Source of the DNA: Planctomycetaceae bacterium
Lineage (GTDB): Bacteria > Planctomycetota > Phycisphaerae > Phycisphaerales > SM1A02
Direction: 5' to 3'
NCBI GenBank assembly: GCA_021297795.1
Contig: JAJTGL010000040.1
Coordinates: forward strand, 1 to 33,853
Length of the DNA: 33,853 bases
Positions within the stretch are counted from its first letter, which is position 1. Each line of letters starts with the position of its first letter. Below the pieces are notes generated by a model. That model had not been told where the DNA came from. It made no database searches and saw only the letters and a list, made by a program, of their open reading frames with translations. The translations under genes and the position numbers were made by a program. This document shows, one piece after another, positions 13,943-21,634 of the stretch.

Positions 13943-14722
13943 TCAGGCCGCGAGCTTGAGATTGCGACGCACGGTGTTCGGGATGAAGGCGAGCATCTTC
14001 TCCTGGGTGGCGCGCGGGTTGTCGCCGGCCTGGATCGACAGGATGCCCTGGAGCATCATCTCCTTCGAGAGGATCTCCTCGCCCGAGCGGAGCGCGAGCT
14101 TGTCGCCCATGGGGCCAGCGATCGCGTTCGCGAGCACGGTGCCGTACATCGTGGCGACGACGGCGATCGCGAGCATCGATCCGAGGGTCTGGATGTCGCC
14201 GCCGAGGTTGCCGAACATACCGACCTGACCGATCAGCGTCGCGACGAGACCGTAGCCGGGCGCGTACAGCTTGATGAGGTCGAAGAACTTCTTGCCGGCC
14301 TTGTGGCGCTCCTGCATCGCCATCACCTCGAGGCGGAGCGTGGTCTCGATGATCTCCTCGTCGGTGCCGTCGACCGCCATGCGGAGGCCCTTCGAGAGGA
14401 ACGGGTCCTGGATCTTCTCGATCTCGTTCTCGAGGGCGAGGATGCCGTCGCGGCGCGCCTTGTCCGAGAGCTGGCTCATGAGCTTCACGGTCTCGATCGC
14501 GGACAGGCCCTTGTTGAAGAGGAAGCGCTTGATGTATCCCGGGATGCACTTCAGCGTCTCCATGGGCATCGCCATGAGGAGCACCGAGATCGTGCCGCCG
14601 AACACCATGATGACGCCCTTCGGCGAATAGAACATCGCGAAGTTGCCGTGCGAGGCCATCCACATGACGAGGACGCACGCGGCGAAACCAATGATGCTTC
14701 CGATGATGCTGGCCTTGTCCAT
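13943..14722 (-). CDS. motA: Flagellar stator protein MotA
   Basis: Membrane subunit of the flagellar stator, 259 residues, normal for the family. Four membrane spans: residues about 5-24 (IIGSIIGFAACVLVMWMA), 32-52, then about 160-180 and 195-215. The large cytoplasmic loop between spans 2 and 3 includes ARRDGILALENEIEKIQDPF and the charged EEIIETTLRLEV stretch. The GYGLVATLIGQVGMFGNLGG block with MLAIAVVATMYGTVLANAI is typical MotA. The start is supported by GGAGG about 9 bases upstream. motA and motB are adjacent with a 35-base gap and probably form one transcript. No other flagellar genes are in the window. Confidence 0.93.
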   Translation of the reverse strand: MDKASIIGSIIGFAACVLVMWMASHGNFAMFYSPKGVIMVFGGTISVLLMAMPMETLKCIPGYIKRFLFNKGLSAIETVKLMSQLSDKARRDGILALENEIEKIQDPFLSKGLRMAVDGTDEEIIETTLRLEVMAMQERHKAGKKFFDLIKLYAPGYGLVATLIGQVGMFGNLGGDIQTLGSMLAIAVVATMYGTVLANAIAGPMGDKLALRSGEEILSKEMMLQGILSIQAGDNPRATQEKMLAFIPNTVRRNLKLAA

Positions 14723-14930
14723 GACTTCTCGCCTCCGGTCCGGGTGAAAACGCCCGGGTGTCGCCGCAAGGGACTGCGGCCCGTCGGGGATCGGCACGAA
14801 TCGCCTGTGGCATCCCTGCGGCCTGCGCGGAATCGGCCCGACGGGGCGGTCTGTGCGGCCTCGGAGGGTCAGTTCGGCAGGAACGGGGGCGGCCTGTCCA
14901 TTCTCGGACGGCGGGCCGGGGCGCTTCCGC

Positions 14931-14936
14931 CTATCC
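14931..14936 (+). promoter_or_regulatory. Candidate -10 hexamer of the hydroxyacid dehydrogenase gene
   Basis: TATCCT followed by CGCGGGCCC, the same hexamer and GC-rich tract as in the leaderless set. Here the ATG lies 45 bases further on, and the leader carries a 6-bp hairpin, CCGGTC (14945-14950) with GACCGG (14955-14960). Confidence 0.4.
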
Positions 14937-14981
14937 TCGCGGCCCCGGTCGGACGACCGGCACCGCACAGTTCGCACCCCG

Positions 14982-15956
14982 ATGACCGAGCCGACCTCCT
15001 CAACACCACCCGCTGCACGACCGCTCGTGGTGGTGACCGAGCACCTTGCCGAGGAGGCTGCCGAGTGGCTCGCCGCGCGATGCGAGGTGCTGCACGCTCC
15101 CGTCAGCGATGTTCGCTTCGCCGAAGCAGCGCACGAGATCGAGGGGCTCGTGGTGCGCACCTACACCCGCGTCGATGCGGCGCTGCTCCAGGTGCTCCCG
15201 CGACTGCGTGTGATTGGACGCGCGGGGGTCGGGGTCGACAACATCGACCTCGCGGCCTGCCGCGCGCGTGGTGTGCAGGTGGTGTCGACGCCCGACGCGA
15301 ACACGCAGGCGGTGGTCGAGTATGTCCTGTGCCTGCTTTGCGATGCCCTCCGGCCTCGGCTCTTCCTCGACGAGCCCGTCGGCAAGGACGAATGGGATCA
15401 GATCCGTCAGGACATCGTGGGCCTGTGGCAGATGGACGAACTCGTGCTCGGGGTGCTTGGGCTCGGACGGATCGGCCGTCGCGTGGCGGAGGTCGCGCGC
15501 GCGATCGGCTTCCACGTGATCTACCACGATCTCGCCGAGATCCCGGTCGAGGCACGGCGGGGGGCCGAGAGCGTGACGCTCACGCGTCTTCTCGCCGAAA
15601 GCGACATCCTGACGGTGCACATCGACGGCCGGCCTTCGAACCGACACTTCCTCGGTCGCGAGCAGCTCGCGCAGCTGCGGCCAGACGCGATCCTCATCAA
15701 CACCTCGCGCGGCTGCGTCTTCGACAGCGTGGCGCTTGCGGAGTGGCTGCGCATGAACCCGGCGGGGGCGGCGTTGCTCGACGTGCATGACCCGGAACCG
15801 TTCGGCGCGGACAGCCCGCTGCTCGGACTACCGAATGCGCACCTCGCGCCACACCTTGCGAGTCGGACAATGACGGCGATGGACAACATGTCGTGGGTGG
15901 TGCGCGACGTGGCGGCGGTGCTCGATGGCCGTCCGCCGCGCTACCCGTGCTTCTAG
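14982..15956 (+). CDS. D-isomer specific 2-hydroxyacid dehydrogenase (phosphoglycerate dehydrogenase-like)
   Basis: NAD-dependent oxidoreductase that interconverts a 2-hydroxyacid and its 2-oxoacid. 324 residues from ATG 14982. The N-terminal catalytic half has LRVIGRAGVGVDNIDL and ANTQAVVEYVL. The Rossmann motif VLGLGRIGRRVAEVARAIG lies near residues 162-180. The catalytic set is present: Arg in NTSRGCVFD, an acidic residue in DVHDPEPFG and the His of LAPHLASRT. There is no C-terminal ACT or intervening domain, so it is a short-form enzyme. Substrate (3-phosphoglycerate, glycerate, lactate or other) cannot be set from sequence. It diverges from motA and converges on the DUF885 gene, with a palindromic repeat cluster between them. 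The open frame runs 43 codons further upstream, but the family N-terminus fits the Met at 14982. Confidence 0.88.
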   Translation: MTEPTSSTPPAARPLVVVTEHLAEEAAEWLAARCEVLHAPVSDVRFAEAAHEIEGLVVRTYTRVDAALLQVLPRLRVIGRAGVGVDNIDLAACRARGVQVVSTPDANTQAVVEYVLCLLCDALRPRLFLDEPVGKDEWDQIRQDIVGLWQMDELVLGVLGLGRIGRRVAEVARAIGFHVIYHDLAEIPVEARRGAESVTLTRLLAESDILTVHIDGRPSNRHFLGREQLAQLRPDAILINTSRGCVFDSVALAEWLRMNPAGAALLDVHDPEPFGADSPLLGLPNAHLAPHLASRTMTAMDNMSWVVRDVAAVLDGRPPRYPCF

Positions 15957-16139
15957 TGCCAGACGGTGCACGGCACGTGCCAGGCGGTGCCTGGCACCGG
16001 GCGGCACGTGCCGTGCACTGCCTGGCACCGCGCGCATCTCAAGTTGCGGGTTGTCCTTCGGAGACTTGTCGGAGGTGCCTGGCACGTGCCAGTGGGTGTC
16101 TGGCACCGGGCGGCACGTGCCGTGCACTGCCTGGCACCG
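15957..16139. repeat. REP-like palindromic repeat cluster in a convergent gap
   Basis: Begins right at the upstream stop codon. A 40-base sequence occurs twice without change, at 15991-16030 and 16100-16139. The palindrome GGCACGTGCC occurs four times (15972, 16003, 16081, 16112) and GGTGCCTGGCACC once intact (15986-15998). The first copy forms a long stem: 15957-15981 pairs with 16003-16027 over 25 bases with two mismatches, enclosing the smaller palindrome. About 45 unique bases separate the two halves. It ends 8 bases before the stop of the convergent DUF885 gene, so it may also act as a two-way terminator. Confidence 0.85.
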
Positions 16140-16147
16140 ATCGGCGG

Positions 16148-18100
16148 TCAGGCGCCGCGCGCCAGTTCCGCCGCGATCCACGCATCTACATTGCGCTCCA
16201 GCACATCGAGCGGCAGCGGTCCCTGCAGCAAGACCGTGTCGTGGAAGCGCCGGATGTCGAACCGCTTGCCGAGCGCCGACTCCGCTTTCGCCCGCAGACG
16301 CCGGATCACGAGCTCGCCGATCTTGTATCCGCACGCTTGGCCGGGCCATCCGATGTAGCGGTCAACCTCGTTCACGATGTTCAGCTCGCTCAGCGCCGTA
16401 TTCCGCTTCATGAACTCGATCGCGCGCTCGCGCTCCCATCCGAACGCATGCATCCCCGTGTCGACGACGAGCCGGCATGATCGCCACATCTCGTAGAGCA
16501 GGCGGCCGAAGTCGTCGTACGGATCCTCGAAGAAACCCATCTCGATCCCGAGCCTTTCCGCGTAGAGCGCCCAGCCCTCCGTGAACGCCGTCGAGTCGAG
16601 GTCTTTGCGGAACTCGCGCACGCCGGCCAGTTCCTGCGCGAGCGCGATCTGGAAGTGGTGCCCCGGCACCGCCTCATGCAGCGAAAGCGGGATGAACTCG
16701 TACTTCGGCCGCTGGTCGAGTGCGTAGGTGTTCGCGTAGAACCAGCCCGGTTCGCCGCGCTGCGGGCTGCCCGGCTGGTAGTACGCCGTGGTCTGCGTCG
16801 GCGCCATGAAGCGCGGGATCTCGCGCACGCCGTAGGTGAGGCGGGGGAGCGTGCCGAACAGCGCCGGCAGCTTCGGATCGATCCGCTTGCACACCTCGCG
16901 ATAGCGGGTGAGCAGTTCCTCCGCGGTCGTGCAGTAGAAGCGCGGATCGCTGCGGAGGTAGGCGATGAAGGCGGCGAAACGCTCGTCCTCGGGCATCGCG
17001 GCGCGCGCCGGATCGGCGGCGAACCAGTCGGTGCGCGCGATCACCTGCATCATCTCGGCGCGGATCCGGGCCACCTCGGCCAGCCCCGTGTCGTGGATCT
17101 CCCGCGCCGACATGTCGGTCGTCGTATGGACGCGCAGCTGGTGCGCGTACCACGCGGCACCATCCTTCATCGCGCTCGCCCCGATCGACGCGCGGCACTT
17201 CGGCAGGTACTCGTTTGCGAAGAAGGCCTCGAACTCCGTCATCGCGGTGTCGATCGGATCGATCCAACGCTCGACCTCGGCACGCACGCGCGCGCGATCG
17301 TCGTCGGAGATCGTGCGCGGCATCTTCGCGAACGGCTTCCGCAACGCGTCGCCAACTCCCTGCCGCGCGGCGCGGATCTGCGCCGGCACGTCGACGATCG
17401 TCACGCTCGGCGGAACCACGCCTTCCTCGAGCCCGCGCCGCATCACCTCGATCGTCTGCCCGATCATCCCAGGCACGCCGGAGAGGCGCTTCGCGTAGGC
17501 CTCGTAGTCGTCGAGATCGGCGAAGGTCGCGAGATCTCCCATCTGCGGGATGTCGGTGTGCGGGCCGAAACGGCCGCCGACCGGCATCATCCAGCCGTTG
17601 AAGCGATGTCCATCGACCGAGAGCGCGAGCTCGCGCACGAGGAGATCGTGGTCAAGCCGGTCTCCGGCGCCAAGCTGCGTTGCGTCGATCGCCCGAAGGT
17701 CGTCGAGGAAGATCACGAGCTGCGCGTGTCGCTTCGCGATGCCCGCGATGGATGCGTCGGTCAGCTCGCCTGCGCGCGTCTCGTCGCCGCGTCGGAGCGC
17801 CATCTCGGGATACACCGTCAGGCGCCAGGCTTCGTACTCGCGAGCGATCGCGTCGAAGCGGGCGGTGGCTTCGCTCGATGGAGTCTCCTGCGGGGCCGAA
17901 GGGGGTGCGGCGACGAAACCCGATGCCGCCCCGTTTTGCGGCGAAAGCGCGGTGGATGCCGCGCCGGAAGCCAGCGCCCCGGCGAGATACCCCGAGACAG
18001 TTGCCGCAAGCGGCGCTGCCGCGCGGGCTTGCGCCGCGATCAGGAGGAGGGGGAGAAGCGAGAACACGGCGACCGGCGCGCGGAGATCGGAGCGGATCAT
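16148..18100 (-). CDS. DUF885 family zinc metallopeptidase-like exported protein
   Basis: 650 residues. The N-terminus is a signal peptide (VAVFSLLPLLLIAAQARA, residues 9-26), followed by an Ala/Ser-rich linker and then the DUF885 domain from about residue 78. The probable zinc site is HEAVPGHHFQ near residue 475, an HExxxGHH form typical of DUF885, and the downstream TEGWALYAERLG supplies a further acidic ligand. DUF885 proteins are related to gluzincin peptidases, and a few members have shown carboxypeptidase activity, so a periplasmic or surface peptidase role is likely; the substrate is unknown. The start is set by the signal peptide. A TAGGCT hexamer ends 6 bases before the ATG and there is no Shine-Dalgarno. 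It is divergent from the dockerin protein gene. Confidence 0.87.
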   Translation of the reverse strand: MIRSDLRAPVAVFSLLPLLLIAAQARAAAPLAATVSGYLAGALASGAASTALSPQNGAASGFVAAPPSAPQETPSSEATARFDAIAREYEAWRLTVYPEMALRRGDETRAGELTDASIAGIAKRHAQLVIFLDDLRAIDATQLGAGDRLDHDLLVRELALSVDGHRFNGWMMPVGGRFGPHTDIPQMGDLATFADLDDYEAYAKRLSGVPGMIGQTIEVMRRGLEEGVVPPSVTIVDVPAQIRAARQGVGDALRKPFAKMPRTISDDDRARVRAEVERWIDPIDTAMTEFEAFFANEYLPKCRASIGASAMKDGAAWYAHQLRVHTTTDMSAREIHDTGLAEVARIRAEMMQVIARTDWFAADPARAAMPEDERFAAFIAYLRSDPRFYCTTAEELLTRYREVCKRIDPKLPALFGTLPRLTYGVREIPRFMAPTQTTAYYQPGSPQRGEPGWFYANTYALDQRPKYEFIPLSLHEAVPGHHFQIALAQELAGVREFRKDLDSTAFTEGWALYAERLGIEMGFFEDPYDDFGRLLYEMWRSCRLVVDTGMHAFGWERERAIEFMKRNTALSELNIVNEVDRYIGWPGQACGYKIGELVIRRLRAKAESALGKRFDIRRFHDTVLLQGPLPLDVLERNVDAWIAAELARGA

Positions 18101-18106
18101 GGACGC

Positions 18107-18112
18107 AGCCTA
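18107..18112 (-). promoter_or_regulatory. -10 hexamer TAGGCT, 6 bases before the DUF885 ATG
   Basis: Minus-strand TAGGCT, GCGTCC, then the ATG at 18100. With the standard distance the first transcribed base would be the A of the ATG. Confidence 0.4.
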
Positions 18113-18176
18113 CTCCGACCTCGCGCGGATTTCGTCCGCGCCGCTTCGCAACCGCAGAAACCCGGGGTACCTTGTT

Positions 18177-18201
18177 CCCGGTCCCAGGCACTGGGATCGG
18201 G
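18177..18201 (+). promoter_or_regulatory. Hairpin in the upstream region of the dockerin protein gene
   Basis: CCCGGTCCCAG (18177-18187), loop GCA, CTGGGATCGGG (18191-18201): an 11-bp stem with one G-T pair, 36 bases before the ATG. A TACCTT hexamer lies just upstream near 18169, so the hairpin would sit near the 5' end of the mRNA, where it could protect the transcript or affect translation. Confidence 0.4.
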
Positions 18202-18236
18202 GGTCCGTCTCCGCACACAACACCAAGGAGAGCAGC

Positions 18237-19109
18237 ATGGCACGCGTTCGCAGCAGGATCGGTACGCACGCATCGGGCCCGGTGTCCGTCTCCGCCTCGC
18301 CTCTCGCCGCGGCCATCGCCGCCATCGCCTTCGCGACGCCGGCGCTCGCCGAGAGCACCGCGTCGCTCGCATCGCCGACGGGAACGACGGTGACGGTCAC
18401 GATGACCGTGACCGTCACGACCTCGCTCGGAACGAGCACCGACAGCGACACCAAGGTGATCTCCACGGTCGCACTCTCCGATGCCCGCGTGCCCGAGCAG
18501 GCACCGCCGTGGAGCTCGATCACGCTCGACACGCTGCGCATCGATCCGGCCGACGCGTCCTTCCACTTCGATCTCTTCTGCTTCCCGTTCCTCGGCTGCC
18601 AGTCGCTCGACGTCGCGCTCACGAACCTGTTCCTCGAGACGACCGCTCCGGTCACATCCGCACTCTCGACAACCGGGCAGGCCGGGTTCGCGTCGGCGCC
18701 GTTCTTCCTGACCGGCAGCTACTCGACCACCGGTGTCGCGACCACGTCCGGCGTGCTCGCGAATCCCGTCAATCCGAACTTCGGCTGCCGCGTCTCGGCG
18801 CTCGCGGGCAACATCATGAAGTTCGACCAGTGCACGCTCTCTCCGGTCACCAGCGTGATCGATCCCGCGTCGCTTCCCGCCGGAGTCACGGCGCTGACGG
18901 TCACGCTCAACGCGAATCTCTCGACCTGCACGCTCGTCGGCCCGTGGGTGGCGGTGAACCCGTTCGACCTCGACGGTGACGGCAACGTCGGCGCCGCGGA
19001 TCTCTCGATCCTGCTCTCCCAGTGGGGGGGCAAGGGTGAGGCCGACTACGACGGCAGCGGAACGGTCGACGCGTCGGATCTCTCGACCCTCCTCGCGAAC
19101 TGGAGCTGA
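18237..19109 (+). CDS. Secreted dockerin-repeat protein of unknown function
   Basis: 290 residues. A signal peptide (ASPLAAAIAAIAFATPALA, residues about 20-38) predicts export. The body, residues 39-235, is rich in Thr, Ser and Val (TVTVTMTVTVTT) and looks like a beta-rich extracellular domain I do not recognise. It contains cysteine-bearing segments (FCFPFLGCQ, FGCRVSA, FDQCTL, STCTLVG) that could form disulfides. The C-terminus has two dockerin-like repeats, DLDGDGNVGAADLSILLSQW and DYDGSGTVDASDLSTLLANW, as in the protein at 11200-12813. In planctomycetes such ends are thought to be sorting or attachment signals, but no cohesin partner is in the window. AAGGAG at 18225-18230, six bases before the ATG, fixes the start. 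Confidence 0.75.
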   Translation: MARVRSRIGTHASGPVSVSASPLAAAIAAIAFATPALAESTASLASPTGTTVTVTMTVTVTTSLGTSTDSDTKVISTVALSDARVPEQAPPWSSITLDTLRIDPADASFHFDLFCFPFLGCQSLDVALTNLFLETTAPVTSALSTTGQAGFASAPFFLTGSYSTTGVATTSGVLANPVNPNFGCRVSALAGNIMKFDQCTLSPVTSVIDPASLPAGVTALTVTLNANLSTCTLVGPWVAVNPFDLDGDGNVGAADLSILLSQWGGKGEADYDGSGTVDASDLSTLLANWS

Positions 19110-19153
19110 ATCGAGGCCTCCCGGCCGCGGATGAGTCCTCGGTTTCGCAGGAA

Positions 19154-19171
19154 CGACCTCGATCGAGGTCG
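19154..19171. promoter_or_regulatory. Perfect 18-bp palindrome, possible operator
   Basis: CGACCTCGATCGAGGTCG reads the same on both strands with no loop, 31 bases before the TAGCAT hexamer of the ACT-domain gene. A loop-free palindrome is better suited to binding a dimeric regulator than to ending transcription, though it could mark the end of the preceding gene. Confidence 0.3.
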
Positions 19172-19201
19172 CAAGCTCCGTCCGAAGCGGCGTGCTTCGG
19201 G

Positions 19202-19207
19202 TAGCAT
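19202..19207 (+). promoter_or_regulatory. -10 hexamer TAGCAT, 9 bases before the ACT-domain ATG
   Basis: TAGCAT, CCCCGCCCC, then the ATG at 19217. Same spacing and C-rich tract as at the other four genes with a 9-base gap. No Shine-Dalgarno. Confidence 0.45.
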
Positions 19208-19216
19208 CCCCGCCCC

Positions 19217-19687
19217 ATGGCCATGCTTCCATCCGACACCGAGATCGGCTACGCACCGCCGATGGTGCGGCATTTCAGCGTCTTCCTCGACAACCGCGTG
19301 GGCAAGCTCCTCGAGCTGCTCGCAAGTCTCGACGAGGAGGGTCACATCTCGGTCCGCGCGATCTCGATCCAGGACAGCTCCGACTACGCGGTCATCCGCA
19401 TGCTGGTCGATCGCCCTGCGACCGCGCGCGAGATCCTCGAGAAGCACCAGTTCGCGCTCTGCGAGACCGACGTGCTCGTCGCGGAACTCTCCAAGGACCA
19501 CGAGCTCCACCACCTCTGCAAGTTCCTGCTCGCCGCGGAGCTCAACATCCACTTCGCGTACCCGACCATGCCGAGGCCGGCGGGCGTCGCGACCGTGGTG
19601 CTTTCGACCGACGACAACACGCTCGCGGGCCAGATCCTGCGGCGGAAGGGGTTCCGCCTCTTCGGCGAGGCGGATCTCGAACACTGA
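19217..19687 (+). CDS. ACT-domain protein, probable amino-acid-responsive regulator
   Basis: 156 residues with two ACT-like halves. The first, residues about 16-80, reads VRHFSVFLDNRVGKLLELLA, then a strand and helix ending AVIRMLVDRP. The second, about 85-150, ends ATVVLSTDDNTLAGQILRRKGF. ACT domains bind small ligands, usually amino acids, and control enzymes or transport. A free-standing tandem pair resembles the ACT proteins often annotated as acetolactate synthase regulatory-like, but no partner enzyme is adjacent, so the ligand and target are unknown. The ATG at 19217 is supported by the TAGCAT hexamer 9 bases upstream. A Met at residue 16 would start exactly at the first ACT strand and is the alternative. 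Confidence 0.75.
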   Translation: MAMLPSDTEIGYAPPMVRHFSVFLDNRVGKLLELLASLDEEGHISVRAISIQDSSDYAVIRMLVDRPATAREILEKHQFALCETDVLVAELSKDHELHHLCKFLLAAELNIHFAYPTMPRPAGVATVVLSTDDNTLAGQILRRKGFRLFGEADLEH

Positions 19688-19808
19688 AGCCGGCGGCGAC
19701 GACTTGTGACCGACGGCGAATCCGTCGGCCTGTCTGCCGTCGAACCCGCCGAACGAACGCATCCAGCGGGAGTGGCCGGAGGCCATTGCGCCGCAGTGAG
19801 GAACACCC

Positions 19809-20018
19809 ATGGCCAGAATCGTCAAGCTCGACGCAACGGGACCTGTGAAGGTCGAACCCTCCGACAAGCCGATCTTCGTCTGCGCGTGCGGGCTCTCGAA
19901 GAAGTTCCCGTTCTGCGATGGAAGTCACAAGCCGACGCGCGAGGAAGAACCGGGCTGCGTCTACCGCTACGACGCGCAGACGAACGCCGTCGTCGACAAG
20001 ACGCGCGACCAGGCCTGA
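19809..20018 (+). CDS. CDGSH iron-sulfur domain protein
   Basis: 69 residues. It contains one complete CDGSH motif: Cys-X-Cys in FVCACGLSKKFPFCDGSHK, with the third Cys and the His of CDGSH, which together hold a [2Fe-2S] cluster by three cysteines and one histidine. The rest is short flanking sequence, typical of the single-domain bacterial form, which is soluble and cytoplasmic. Suggested roles in the family are redox or iron-sulfur transfer; the role here is unknown. AGGA lies about 7 bases before the ATG. It is 121 bases after the ACT-domain gene on the same strand and converges on the cyclophilin gene with a 40-base gap. Confidence 0.88.
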   Translation: MARIVKLDATGPVKVEPSDKPIFVCACGLSKKFPFCDGSHKPTREEEPGCVYRYDAQTNAVVDKTRDQA

Positions 20019-20058
20019 CGCCCGTCGGCGCCGTGCCGCAACGTCGCGCTCGCGCTGC

Positions 20059-21546
20059 TCACTTCGGGGCAGCGGGCGGCCGCACGGGCGCCTGACCCGG
20101 TTTGATCGGCGTGATCGTGGCCGGCTGCGTGCTCGATGGCGGCATCGGCCTCGCGTCGGGCGTCCGGCCGAGGTTGACACCCGCCGGCGGCACGACGTTC
20201 GGTGGATTGACTTCATCGGGTGCCGGTGCGAGGCGATTTCCGCCTTCGGCGTTCGACCTCGGCATCCGGTAGTCGCCTTCGGTGCGGTCCGAAAGCCGAA
20301 CACCCTTGTACTCGTGGTCTCGCTTGCGGGTGACCCGCGCCGCGACGATCGTGTCCTCGGGTGAGAGTTCGCGCACGAGTTCGAGACCGCTCGTCACGCG
20401 ACCGAACACCGTGTATCGACCTTCGATCTCCTCCATCGGCGCCACGAGGATCACGAACTGGCAGCCGCCGGAGTTTGGCTCCGGAAGCTGGGGAAGACTG
20501 CTGGTCGGCACCTGCTTCGCCATCACGACATACCCGGCGAGGGTGGGGCGACGGTCACCGCGCTCGATCTCGTCGGGGATCGTCCAGCCGCCGGTCGACC
20601 TTCCGCCGGAGCCGCCGGATGCGGTCGCCGGATCGCCGCCCTGCACGCCAAGCCCGCGCAGCCGACGGTGGAACGTCGTGCCGTCGTAGGTGCCCGCCTC
20701 GACATGCTCGATGAAGTTGCCGACGGTGTTCGGGGTCTGGTCCTCGAAGAGCTCGAGTTCGATCGGTCCGCGCGAGGTCATGAGTTCGACGAGCGGGAGG
20801 TCGTTCTTCTGCTGGTCGCGGTCGATGGCGACCAACTCCCGCTCGAACAGCGTTCGCAGCGTCTGGGTGCGCATCGTGTTGTCGGCGATGGCCTTCTGCT
20901 GCGCGGGCGAGCGACCACCGGGTGCGGTGTTCAGTTCGGCCTGCGCCTCGTCGAATCGGTGCAGTCCGATGAGCGCCTCGCCGAGCGCGATCTTCGCGTC
21001 GATCGCCTTCGTCGTGAACTGGCGCGAGCGGAGAAGGTCCGCCGCGCGCTCGAACTGCGCGGCGTTGAGGAGTTCGCGTGCCCACGCGATCACGGTGGCT
21101 TCCGACCCCGGGTTCATCTCGCTCAGCCGCCGGAACGTCGTGTCGATCGCAGCATCGTCCTCAAGCCAGATCGCGCACTGGACGCGGGCGGCGAGCAGCC
21201 GCAACGCGATCTCGCGCGATGTCGTCGGGGCCGCGAGATCGGTGTCAAGCACCGGGGTCAGCGCGCGGATCTCCTCGCGCAGCGCATCGGTGAGGGCGCC
21301 CTGGAGCCGGATGCGCGTCGAAAGCTCGCGGAAGCGTTGCTCGGCCACCGAGAGCGGCGGCGGCAGCGGGGCGGGCGGAGGCGTGGTCGGTGCGGCGGTC
21401 GGCGGTTGGATCGGCGCGGGCCGTACCACCGGTGTCAGCGTCTGCGCCGAGGCGAGCTGCGGCGCGGCGAGCACCGCGCAGGTCAGGGCGAACGAACGGA
21501 GCGTCAATGGCGTGGCCGGCATGGTGATCTTCGTGAGGCGATGCAT
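20059..21546 (-). CDS. Exported cyclophilin-type peptidyl-prolyl isomerase with a helical N-terminal domain
   Basis: 495 residues from ATG 21546, the second exported cyclophilin in the window. The signal peptide spans residues about 15-35 (LRSFALTCAVLAAPQLASAQ). After a Pro-rich linker, residues about 60-235 are helical (LSTRIRLQGALTDALREEIR, then repeated Ala-rich helices of TPR-like character), a region not found in simple cyclophilins. The cyclophilin domain covers about 250-410: MTSRGPIELELFEDQTPNTV, TTFHRRLRGLGVQGGDP (Arg and Gln of the active site kept), GCQFVILVAP (Val in place of the second Phe of QFFI) and YTVFGRVTSGLELVREL. A disordered Pro-rich tail follows. Upstream in-frame sequence lacks signal character, so 21546 is preferred; a Met 8 codons later also fits. 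It lies 88 bases after the two-domain pterin-synthase-like gene. Confidence 0.85.
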   Translation of the reverse strand: MHRLTKITMPATPLTLRSFALTCAVLAAPQLASAQTLTPVVRPAPIQPPTAAPTTPPPAPLPPPLSVAEQRFRELSTRIRLQGALTDALREEIRALTPVLDTDLAAPTTSREIALRLLAARVQCAIWLEDDAAIDTTFRRLSEMNPGSEATVIAWARELLNAAQFERAADLLRSRQFTTKAIDAKIALGEALIGLHRFDEAQAELNTAPGGRSPAQQKAIADNTMRTQTLRTLFERELVAIDRDQQKNDLPLVELMTSRGPIELELFEDQTPNTVGNFIEHVEAGTYDGTTFHRRLRGLGVQGGDPATASGGSGGRSTGGWTIPDEIERGDRRPTLAGYVVMAKQVPTSSLPQLPEPNSGGCQFVILVAPMEEIEGRYTVFGRVTSGLELVRELSPEDTIVAARVTRKRDHEYKGVRLSDRTEGDYRMPRSNAEGGNRLAPAPDEVNPPNVVPPAGVNLGRTPDARPMPPSSTQPATITPIKPGQAPVRPPAAPK

Positions 21547-21634
21547 GGCTTCGTACTCGTTGGTCTCCGCAGGGCGCGGTCGCGTCGCCCTGCCTTCGGT
21601 CCGGTCGTGGGCGGGTTCATGCCGCCAGCCGACT

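Noticed and set aside
14808-14823. TGGCATCCCTGCGGCC as a sigma-54 promoter
   Set aside because: GG and GC are 10 bases apart, but the -12 element is CGGC rather than TTGC, and it points away from the motor genes. A TATCCT hexamer nearer the gene is a better promoter.
15828-16480. Open frames across the palindromic cluster encoding repeated VPGT/HVPC-like peptides
   Set aside because: They are translations of the intergenic repeats themselves, in several frames and on both strands, with no start signals.
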